Positions 38,121-48,600 of a DNA stretch of 64,000 bases are shown piece after piece. The stretch is from Lates calcarifer (Eukaryota; Chordata; Actinopteri; Centropomidae): contig NC_066848.1 in NCBI RefSeq assembly GCF_001640805.2, positions 6,136,575 to 6,200,574 on the forward strand, in the 5' to 3' direction. A program made the position numbers and the translations under genes. Below the pieces are notes generated by a model. That model was not told where the DNA came from. It saw only the letters and a program-made list of their open reading frames with translations, and ran no database searches. The first letter of the stretch is position 1, and each line of letters starts with the position of its first letter.

Positions 38121-38880
38121 CCAAGACATAATGCCAGAAATTGCCCTTTAAGAGGTCTTTTACCCCTGTGACTTTCAGTGTGCGCTTAGGGATCATGTTT
38201 TAGTCAGGCAAACAAAGTGTTGTGCTAACATTTGGTTAGCCAGTTTTAGTTCTTAATTACTGTTTTACATTTGAGAGTTTCGCTATTTTCCTCAAAAAAT
38301 ATAAAGCTAAAATTTCAAATGCTCCTTTACCTTTTACCTTTTGACAGCATGCAAACATTTGAGGTTTCTTCGATCCAGTTGGAATTAAAAAAAACATCTG
38401 TTACATATAAAAATGCAACTAACGCTAACATTAATTAAGTTACAACGACTCTTGTGTCGAACCCAAAACATGCGAACAGATAACTGATAATAAAACTTAC
38501 CGTTTTGAAGATTTGTCACTTAAGACCAGCTAAAGGCCTTTTTTTGGAGTGAAGCACAGGTGAAAGAGATTTTGTTAATTGATGGCTCGTTATGTCAGGC
38601 GTCCCAGTAAGCAATGCCAGGGAACCAACACGTACAGTAAATCGGACAATGGGACTGGCTCACGTGAAAGGAGTTCACCTGTTACACAGGTAAACATGCC
38701 AAAAATGACTGCTGTTGGGTCATAACTTGAGAATGGTTAATAACTTTCTATACTCTAGTAACTATCTTGCGGAGTACTTTAGAAAGAAAATATATTGCAT
38801 CTGTGTGAACGGCAACTAGCATATCTTAAACACCCATGTGACACGGCCTTAACCATTAACCAAGTTAGCAATAAGCTATG

Positions 38881-39480
38881 CTAATGCTAACTGTTAGCGC
38901 TCTTATTGTAACCTAAAGGGGGGCGGGGGCGGTACACTTCAAGCTCGCGTATTTCCCGTAACTGTGGATATTGTGGCTCAACGAGTCCCGATAACTTTGC
39001 ATTCGCTACCTCGGTTGTAGAAATATGGGTAACGAGGACGCAGGCAAAACAGCGTGTATCAGATCAGCTGGCACAAGCATCCCACAGCTTCTCAAATAAA
39101 CGTGATTTTTACACTCATAATTCCAGACACTAGTTTCTGAATTTGAATGAGAGTAAACACATAATGTAGCCCAGAGACAGCCGATATGCCGACGAAGGGA
39201 TGAGGAACCTACATCTGGCTCAATTTGCTGATCGCACCCTGGAACCTTCATATTCATAGCACATGCTCGGTTTGTTTACATGTAAGGCTAACGTTTATCG
39301 CAGTAATAGCTACTGTCGGCTAAGTGATACTTTTTAAGAAAAAGCTAAATGCAATAGCGGATTGTGTCTTGGACAAGTTTGAGGAGGAGTCATTGATCGA
39401 ATTTAACCAGAACTGACAGACGAGGAGTTAAAAAAAACAGGCAGAAAGGCGCCAGGACCATCCGCAGAGACGGAAAACTT
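38881..39480. promoter_or_regulatory. CpG-rich region, candidate bidirectional promoter
   Basis: Thirteen CpG dinucleotides occur in 38881-39060, against very few in most of the window. A GC box (GGGGCGGGGG core, 38918-38932) is present. Splice donors point away on both sides: minus strand AAAACG|GTAAGT (last exon base 38501) and plus strand CCACAG|GTGAGA (last exon base 39709). This layout suggests divergent transcription from an unmethylated promoter that serves neither obvious start exon. Inference from composition and splice motifs. Confidence 0.5.
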
Positions 39481-39567
39481 GTGGTTTTTGCAGTTACTCA
39501 TCTCTACAGCCGACTGAGAAGGCCAAGGTTTGTCGAAAAAGAAAATACTGATTCCAGACATGGAGAA

Positions 39568-40901
39568 ATGGATAGTAATTCCTGCAGTGTATCTACAAGA
39601 AGTGATTTCATGGTGCTTATCAACATTGTTGTCCTGAAGTCTCTTTTATCTCCAAAATTGACTGAAGAAAAGACAGAAGCCGGCTGGACAGACATTAAGC
39701 TCTCCACAGGTGAGACAAGTAATTACAACATCTGTGAGCGATTACAATATGTGCGTCCCACCAGCAACAACAACAAAAAACATTAGTAAGTCGTTATATT
39801 TCTGGATCAGTTATCAACTTAAATTATAATGAAGGAAGTGGTTGTAATTTTGTGTGACGATTAGCTCCAGGTAGAAAAAAAAACCTAACCCGGATGTAGA
39901 TCCCCTTGTTAGCATAATGGCCACGCCATGCGGCTACGATCTGTGTTAGAAACAAGTGTTTGAAATGATTAGTTTACTCGTGTTTTAATAAGCTGTAGGA
40001 CGCTTGTGCCAATTTCCTGAACATGCGCTGTTTTGAATGCAAAGTTATCATGACTCATTGAGCCACAAAATCACACTAATGGGCAACACACCAGGTTGTA
40101 ATGTCCCGGAATTATCCTTCAATTAAAGAGACCGTTTTCGCCATTAAATCGCTTTTACCGTACAACTTACATTCTAGAAGCAAGTTAGGACTATTGGTGA
40201 AATCACGCTGACATTTGAACCCGACTGTTAGCTATATACCTGTACACAGTCTATGACTTTTAGATGCTCTTGATTTTTTTAAAATATAAATTCGCTCGCC
40301 TAATCATACTTATCTTGTCTCCCCTCTAGTGGCTGTTAGGATGCATAACATATACGTAAGTAGCCAGTATGTGCTGAACGCAGATTAATACATAGCCTCC
40401 CTTTTGCCAGATATTCTGTTGTTAGTGCCTGTGTGGCTCTGTATTTCTAGTATTTTCATACAACAGTCAATATTGTAGATATTCTTTAGTAGATTCCCCT
40501 GCAGGTAATATACACAACACACTTTATGTAGGTGAGACCATCCATTGCAAACAGTGTGGTTGTTAACATCAGCCCATCTGTCTCATCTTAACCCTTATCC
40601 TATTTCCAATTATTACCAGCCATGGATAAAATGTGTGCTCATATTCACTGTATGTATATTTTGTTTTTTGTTGCCTTTTTTGCCTTTAGTTATTTTAGAG
40701 CTACCTTTCCAGTTTCCAAGACAGCCACTGCTGCTGGCAGAGAGAAGCCTAACTGAAAATTTCTGGTGTTATTTCAGAGGTTGTGAAAGTGGTGGTTTGA
40801 TATATGGAACACATTTACAGTGTATTGATCTGACTGGAACTGCTCTCAATGATAGTATTCATGACCTGGATGTAGCATTCAAACAAATGACTTCTCATTG
40901 A
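39568..40901 (+). CDS. Hypothetical two-exon reading frame of unknown function
   Basis: Exon 1 (39568-39709) starts MDSNSCSVSTRSDFMVLI and ends at CCACAG|GTGAGA in phase 1. A candidate acceptor with a long pyrimidine tract (TTTTTTGCCTTTAG) opens exon 2 at 40690, which continues in the same frame (LELPFQFPRQPLLLAE..., ENFWCYFRGCESGG) to a TGA at 40899-40901, about 117 codons in all. An upstream ATG at 39560 is out of this frame and stops soon. I recognise no domain. Frame agreement alone has a one-in-three chance, so this may be a non-coding transcript or no gene at all. Confidence 0.2.
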
Positions 40902-43900
40902 TACTGTAGCTGCAGGATGAAGCAGATTTTCAGTTCCTTGAGTTTCAGTGTCTGTATAATCTGCTTTTGATTCTGCTTAGAATTGATTGTTTTCACAGTT
41001 TTTACTCAAAATGAAAATAATACGATCAGCTCAGTAAGGCACAACACTGTTAAGTGTTCGAGAAAACATCAGGTTTCAGTGTGCTGTGACCAACATCACA
41101 TGATCCAGCCTGCACTGCAGCATCTTTGAAATCTCTTGATTATAACATTAGTACTAGATTGTTTAATTGCATTTTAATTCATTAAAAAACTAAGTAAGTA
41201 AAAACTAGGTATAAATAACTAAGTATTTCTTGTGATGTTGAATCCTTCAAGGATATGAATTTCCCTTTCATTATGGTGCCTATGAGCTATTAGCGAACAA
41301 CAATGACCACTATTGATCATATCTCTCATACACATGCACATGCACACAGAACGAGAGAACACTTAACAACACAGAAGAACAATTTACTGTTGAATCACTT
41401 TGTTCCCTTTGTTTCCCCTAATGCAGTATAACTGCACTAAATCTCATACTCTAAACACAGCACTCTCCTCTTTTTTGTGGTTTGTGTACGTGCATGTGTG
41501 TATGGGTTTTTGTACGTGCGTACCCTCATATTTGTATTGGATAAGAACATAGGCAACCTCAGCAAACATTATTGTTTTGCCTTGAATACAAACATACTTA
41601 TCACTGTATTCTGATTCTTCACTGCATCAGTAAAATCACTATTGTTGAAGGGGCTTAGAGGCAAAACACCTGTTCCTTTTACAGGATCATTTACTAAACT
41701 GACATATGGCAAAGCACTAGACAAAGACGGCATACTGTGTATTACTAATCTGTATGCAGACATTACCACTGATGTGTTCCTTTCATGTGCTCATAAAAAA
41801 ATCACAAAAGCCATTAAGGAGTCTCATTCATCATGTCTGAGAGCTCACCTGGGCATGAAAGCGTCCAGTATGTGGACAAAAAGGAAAATAATTAAAAAAG
41901 ATACAATAACATTTACGCCTGCAGCTACATTTCTGTGGGGTATTCTTGAAATATGAGTATATAATTGACCAATCTATTGAAAGTTAATGAAAGAAAATCA
42001 GTTGGTGGCAACCACATTGGGATAGCTGTGTGATACTGGTTCTCTTTGATATCAACTGAAACATTCAGTGTTTTGGGCCAAATGTTGACTATTCAAGTGT
42101 AGGGAGTAGTTGTGGGTATTTTCAATTAAAGTGTTATATCAAATTCACTGAATGTCAGTCTGAGCTAATTTAAATACAATATGTGAGTCTTGTAAGGTTC
42201 TTAAAAAGTAATCTGAATCTTACCGTATCAATATTTGACCCTGAAAGACAATGTTGTTCTCTGTTATGTCATACATAATTTGTATGTATGACATTCTGTA
42301 TCGAATCTAGGTGTTTAACATTTGTGCATTTCAGTCTGCTGTCTGTACAAAAAACCACCCTTGCTTTACATTGCACTGTGACTGTTCATCAACAAGCAGA
42401 TCTCACCTGTAATATTCGTGTGATATTTTACATAAATTTACTTACATTGGCCAACTGCACAACCAAAGGCTGCTTGAAAATGCAAATGATACACACCCTA
42501 AGTTAATGTTATTGTCAAGGTTAGAGTAAGGTGAGCCCACTGAACATAACAAAACATAACATCAAGAAAATCCTTGTACTTTATCACTGTCTGTTTTAGT
42601 CACATAAGCGCCACTTATTTTCTCACCCAGTCAGTGTGAGGTGACATTATATGGTGACGCAGCATTTTCATTTTCAAAATTAAAAGGACAGATTTGATGG
42701 GGCACAAGCGCTTCAGGGCCCCAACTATTGTAGTTGGAACTATTTCAGCAGCGTCTCCAGTACTCTTCAGTTTGGCTGAGAAGGCTGGTTTGAACATCAG
42801 AAAAAAAGAAGAGTGAATGAGAGGAGGATGTGATACTATAATTTTGCTGTGAGAGTATCATCCTCTAGAGATAACATGGATGATCTGCTCACTGGAGGAA
42901 CCCCTCCAGCAGACTGCAGTATCATTACAAAATTAAAGGAAGAATAAACACAACAAATATATATGCCAATCAAATATAAGTCATAAAATCCCCAAGTCCT
43001 CCCTCGACTTACAGAAATCCTCACAATGTCTTACCTTTCACTCACCTTTTAATAGACTTGGGTACTTAAGGCACATTGCCAAGCTGCATGATAAAGGCAT
43101 TTACAATTTTGAAAGGTTGCATGAATTAAGTAGACTTACCTTCCCTGAGCAAGTGAATAATGGGTTGTGAACAAATTACATTAGTTTAATTAAAATGTTT
43201 AAAGTCAGGGGCATAAATGAAGTTTAGATATATAGTTATTGATTATGTGAGTCAAATTTGAAAGTGTCCAAATCAGTAGTGACCGAATAATTAATTGCTA
43301 AGAATGTTCCTCATTCCAGTTAGTTACAGACTGATTTTCCCCAACACAATATAGAGAAGTACTGTTTTCACTTTCAAAAAACTTTAGAGTCTCAATGTCA
43401 CCATGCACTGTTACAGTCCACGCCTCGCAAAAGTAATTACTCAAGTAATAATTTAATTTTGTCTCAATAATTCCAGACGTGGTGAAGCATGACTGCACAC
43501 TCTTAGACTGTTGTAATTTAAGGGACAATATGTTCCATAAATGGAGCAGACTTCTGTGACACGATGCAACTGTGAAAAGGGAGGCAGAATGAAAAGACAG
43601 CAATTTCTTTATGTTGAGGTACCATGGGGTCTGTATGCAAGATAAATTTGATAAGAACTGAAGGAAATGGTGAGTGTGCCTGGCGTATGAGTGGTATCTT
43701 GCCATGCATAAAAAACCCCTCCAGCTGATTGTTACACTTCACATAGAGTGTGAAAAAAGTCTATATAATTCCATTGCTGCATAAGTTTGGAATGCTGAAC
43801 AAAACTGAAGCTCATGCCTCTAAAGAGACAACTTTTTTTTTGAAAACTTGAGTGGTATTACTGTTCATGCATTTGTATACTTCCAATAAATACACACAGT

Positions 43901-45480
43901 GGCTTTTAGGGATTGATGGCCTCTCTAGTCATTGAGCCAAAGAACATGAAAGAAGAAGCAGCTTAACATGTTTCTCAGGTAGCTGCAAAAATATAAGAAC
44001 ATCATCAGTACACAAGTACTGATGTCCATTATGTTGTGAAACTCAAATTGAAAATGACTCTATGTTGGCAATTATATGACACATAACTGGTTGTAGAAAA
44101 TTAATTATAATTACTGGCATTATAATTTATGCCAGTGGCCATATTTAAGCAAAAATGGCGACAGTGAGAGTAGCCAGTGGCTGAATTAGCTGGTGATGTA
44201 AATTAGTCCAGTTTCTGTCACTGATGTAAATCACAACATAGTGCTAAAATTCACTCTCCTTCCCTGCAATCAAATGCCATGCATTCTTGGTTAAAAAGTG
44301 CTAATCAAAGAGGAAATACAGACATTAAATTCCATAAGAGAAGAGACCAAATCCAAGGAAGAAAACTGGAGAGAAAAAATTGTAATGTGTAGAAAGTAAA
44401 TCTATGCTCTTTATAAAGGATATTCTTCTAGTGAGCCACTGGTGAGATTATTAATGTGGAATTTTGCAGTTAATTCGGGAACAATATGAATTTCACCAAG
44501 AATACAGTATTATATCAGCTGCGAGACTACCCTCAACTCCACAGACAGTGGCTGTTTGCTGGTGTGGGCCACTGTGGTGGATAATTAATAGCGAGTATTA
44601 CCCCAGTGATCATCTCTACACATGGGAATGCTGCTACAGGTGCACAGCACCCTAATTTCCAGTGACCTACTTCTACCTTTTCACCAAATTTAAAGCTTAA
44701 TGAACCAGATGAGTTTTTCAGATACACGGGATAAATACAGAAAGTGTATATGGTGAATGTAAGATTTTGAAAATGTACCAAATGTCTACTTTGTATACTA
44801 CTATTATGTGTGACAGATGCTATTGTGATTATCAGAAAACAAAAAGTGGATAAAGAAATAGAGACTGCAGGATAAAAATAGTAGAAAGATCATATTATCA
44901 CATTTCATAAATGTCTTTAAAAGGTGGTCCAGATGTCTCCCAGCTCAGCTTAAGAGGCCCAATGCCTGGTCAGGCCATGTGCTCAGTGGATAGTCCCAGA
45001 AGGCCACTCAGGTAAGCCAAAGTACCCATATGCTTGTCCCAGGTATCCCTTTGCTTGTCCCAAATGGTCCCCAGTGGTTATCACAGGTGCCACCTTTATG
45101 TGTCTTGAGGACAAAATGAACCTTGATCCTAAACAGAGCCTTAACTCAGGGGACACGGAAGTGTTCCTGTAGAGAGTTTGTGAATGTTCTTTGTATAATT
45201 TTAAGGTACTTGTTCTTTACTTGAGTATTTGCATTTCAGGGTACTTTCTAAGTGTAAAATATATTTTTACACCATTAATTCATAGGAACTAATTACAGAT
45301 CAGATAGATTAGATAGAAGTATCTGAATACTTTTTCCACTAATTATTCTAGTATTGCTGTTTTTTTCTGTTGCTGGATTTACAAATGTGACCAATGTGAC
45401 AGTGGTAATGTTAAGTTGCAGCCGTCCCACCACCGGTGAAGCAGTTAACTAAAACTCCAGTAATTACAACACATTTGCAG
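39720..45480. other. Intergenic region upstream of lmbrd1
   Basis: Apart from the hypothetical exon at 40690-40901 I see no gene. It contains small inverted repeats (42266-42294, and near 44006-44027 and 44120-44143). A 135-codon minus-strand frame at 43298-43705 and a 104-codon plus-strand frame at 41642-41956 have no recognisable family and no splice support. Confidence 0.6.
42266..42294. repeat. 12-bp perfect inverted repeat
   Basis: ATGTCATACATA (42266-42277), 5-nt spacer, then the exact reverse complement (42283-42294). Confidence 0.88.
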
Positions 45481-45510
45481 ACATATTGAGCAGACATATG
45501 GACTTTCTGC

Positions 45511-45600
45511 TAAGACGTCACGGCCGCGGCTCGTCCTCCTCAGTGGTGACGTCACCAGAAGCACGTGGGTTTGTTATTGCAGGAAATGAAGATGGCGGCC
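45511..45600 (+). promoter_or_regulatory. lmbrd1: lmbrd1 core promoter with paired CRE-like octamers, E-box and YY1-like motif
   Basis: The octamer GACGTCAC occurs twice, at 45514-45521 and 45548-45555; the second is part of a full CRE palindrome TGACGTCA (45547-45554). A CACGTG E-box (45562-45567) follows, and AAGATGGCGGC (45589-45599), a good YY1-type motif, covers the start codon. The patch is GC-rich (CGGCCGCGG at 45521-45529). CRE, E-box and YY1 close to the start site are typical of housekeeping promoters. The E-box flanks do not fully match the lysosomal CLEAR element (GTCACGTGAC). The start site is not visible. Confidence 0.6.
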
Positions 45601-45657
45601 CAGTCGTTGCTCTCCGAGTCTGTGCTCGGGTGGTCTATTTTCACCTTTATACTTTTG
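45592..45657 (+). CDS. lmbrd1: lmbrd1 coding exon 1
   Basis: It encodes MAAQSLLSESVLGWSIFTFI and then LL, phase 0, donor TTG|GTAAGC. It holds the luminal N-terminus and the first half of transmembrane segment 1. The ATG has A at -3 and G at +4. Another in-frame ATG is 6 nt upstream with a poorer +4 base. A stretch resembling an acceptor (TTGTTATTGCAG, ending 45582) lies just before both ATGs, so an additional upstream 5' exon is possible. Confidence 0.9.
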
Positions 45658-48600
45658 GTAAGCAAGTATAAAGTTGTCTAGTCGCTTCATCGATTTGTGG
45701 AGCGTTAGCCAATTACTTTGAGATGTGTTTGTAGGCGAAGAGGTGGCTTGGTTGATGTTTTTTTCCCGGCGCGACATGGCTACGGTGTATTAACGTCAAT
45801 ATGGGCTTTAGGCTGTTGTTAGCTATCACTAGCCACGACACACTTAACAGGCTGTTGCTTTGTAGCAAGCGCTCAGTGTAATATTTTGTATACTGTTGCA
45901 CGTCAGCCTATTAGAAGGAGTGAACAACACTACGACGTTTAGAATAAGGAGTGGGTATTCTTATTTGCAGAAAATTAACATCTCCGGTTAGATGTTTCTT
46001 GGCAACAGCATCTAACGAAGTTAAGCAGCTAGCTTTCATCACAAGGGTTTAAAATGCGATGTACAAAAATGATGGTCTTTTGAATAAACAAGTAAGTGCT
46101 GTTGAGTCTAAGGAGAGGTTGCTGTTCATCACATGTACTGTAAACGCACACATGTAATCTTTTCTTGTGAGTCGTAAAGACTTGGACTTCTGAAGTACTT
46201 AAATGAATGCTTTGGAATTGGTTAGTTAGGTAATCTGCTGCCCGACTTAGCTCTCATTATCTCAGCTGCCATTTAGAGTCACATAGCTAAAACAGAAGCC
46301 GCCCAGAAGAGTGCCTGTATGCCAATAAATTGCTCTGCTTCTCTACCCTTCACCAGAAGCCCTTTTATTTGAACAAACCTTTCAGTGGATCTTATTTGGA
46401 TGCAAAGCCCGCGTCATTACCTGGCAAAACAAGCAGCCCGAGGCTTAAGGCCGTGGGCCTTTAATTGATCCTGTCTGTGAATGGCAGCCCTTGATCTGAA
46501 GGGACTAGTTTTTGCAGTGTCCTCTCTTCTTACACCTTGTGTGCCTGGAATATGACCTTGTCATTTTGGAGCCCCTCTTTTCCTTGTCTGTCTAATGAGT
46601 TTCCTGCCCATTACAATGAAAATCCTCCTCCCTCTCTTTTTTTGGCTTTTTCATGTTAAACAGCAACAAAATAAATTAGCAACTTCATGAATAAATATAA
46701 ACCATTAAAAAGCTTATTGTACACAATTGCCTTTCTAATAGAAATATCAATGCTGCTACTTATAGAAAGTCAAAGTTATATTATTTCAGTTATATTATAT
46801 TGTCAGTGTTCATGTTGTGCTGAAAGAGGATAAGGAGTCAGAGTATGATATAATCAGCTTTTCCATAACACCTGCAGTCAGGCTATTCTCAGTGTATAAT
46901 TCTGTACTTGAGGTGTGAACACTTTAGTTCACACACACACACACACGTTTAAGATAGTGTGTCTAAACAGTGTTGATCAAGCATAGGACTGAACAACATT
47001 GTGAGCATAATAGTTTAATAAAGTATAACACTGCAACGTTGATCAATCTTAGCTACACAAAGGTAGAATTTGTTGCAGGGTGTTCCATCAGATTGAAATA
47101 TATTCATTTATTCTTACATTTATGTATTCTTTCAGTATTTCCTCCTTCTGAATTTTATCAGCTGTATCTTTCTGAGATTATATATAGATGCATACTATGA
47201 ATTAAATTTTAATTGCTTGAACTGTATATAGTCTCTAAGAATTATTATTTGCCATTTCTAATTCTTCTTGTTCCTCATTATGTTTATTATATTATCTAAC
47301 TTGATTATTGTTTTTTTCTGTTTAGGTCATCCTGGCTTTCTGTTGGGTCTACATTCGGAAATTTCAAAGTCGCCAGGAGAGTGAAGTTGTTTCAACTATC
47401 ACAGCAATATGTGCACTGGCCATTGCTTTGATAACGTCTGCACTTCTACCAGTGGATATATTCCTTGTTTCATTCATGAAGTATCCCAATGGTACCTATA
47501 AGGTTAGTATCTATTCTGCTAACAACCAATTTGAGAAATGCAAATTACTTTTCCTGAGCCATTAACTTTGTTTTGTAATTTTCTTAGAAAGTGTGGACAT
47601 TGTTGTTGTCCAAATTAAAAGCTGATTTCTTGGCTAATATTTTTCCTTTTTTGCCAAATCATTGCATTTGTTTCTATCTACTTGCAGATTTAGCTAAGTG
47701 AGTAGTGATATCTTCATTTGAGTAAACAGAAAAAAGAGAGAAAAATTATGAGAATATTAACTTCTGATGGGAAAAGATCATTTTAGCTTTTTCGCATAGA
47801 ACCTAGGTGAACAAAGCTGTCATCCCACATGCTTGCTAATTTGATATGACCTACCCCTTTCCAAGGTCTAAGGTTTCATTCATTTATCAAAGTATTGTGA
47901 TTTTAAGATTATGCTAAACAAATAAGTGACAGAATTAATGCAGTAAACAGAAAATAAACCAGACCTCCCTCTATTTTAGTTTTAATTATTACGTTGTACT
48001 ATATTATTGTTATTTTAATTAGCCATAATCTAATTGATGCCTGTTCTCATTTATTATTATATTTGCATCATTCCTTTTACTGTTGAACTTAATTCAGTTT
48101 TTTTCACTGTGGACATTTCCTTTGATAAATCCAGGAATGGGCAGCAAACAATGAGACAAGAGGACAAATTGAAGACACCGTATTATATGGATATTACAGT
48201 AAGTGCATTCTCTCAATACTTGTCAATGTATGTGCACTTGAAAAAATACAACGCATATCTGGACAAACCTAGAGTGGATTTTTTACTTCAGAAATAAGAA
48301 ATATTATACTATCTCTGGATTAATCCTTGTATTTGAATGTTTTTTGTGGAGTTAAGATGTTTTGTGATCAGTAATTGTAGGTGTGCTACACCATGGTACC
48401 AACTCAATCTCCTCTTTCAATTTATGGTAGTGCCAGTGCAATTTTAATAACACCTGGGGCCTGACTCATCCACTCTGAAATCTTAGTGGGTTAGCACTGG
48501 TTTTTTGTTTCCTACAGTGCTGACTCATTTTCACACAGAGCATCTGTATTGTATCTTACCTGTTGTGGAGCAGTTTCATTCACTTTAAGATATATTACAA

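Larger units (their letters stand above)
34340..38880. other. Intergenic region with repeat relics
   Basis: No gene is recognised. It holds two copies of one dispersed repeat (35934-36160, 37365-37530) and two tRNA-SINE-like fragments (36183-36300, 37990-38120), so it is the most repeat-dense part of the intergenic interval. A minus-strand donor at 38501 marks a possible transcript coming from the CpG-rich region to the right. Confidence 0.6.

Noticed and set aside
39006..39257. 83-codon minus-strand frame in the CpG-rich region, first considered as a THAP-like zinc finger
   Set aside because: The C2CH spacing and other THAP hallmarks are absent; no other family fits.
41642..41956. 104-codon plus-strand frame (MLKGLRGKTPVPFTGSF)
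   Set aside because: No family resemblance or splice context; considered and dropped as a retroelement fragment for lack of RT or endonuclease motifs.
43298..43705. 135-codon minus-strand frame (MARYHSYARHTHHFLQFL)
   Set aside because: No domain recognised; Ser/Leu/His-rich like random frames. It could be a repeat, but nothing supports a gene.
45486..45671. 61-codon plus-strand frame containing GNEDGGPVVALRV
   Set aside because: Out of frame with the conserved lmbrd1 start exon; it is a shadow of the GC-rich promoter and exon 1.
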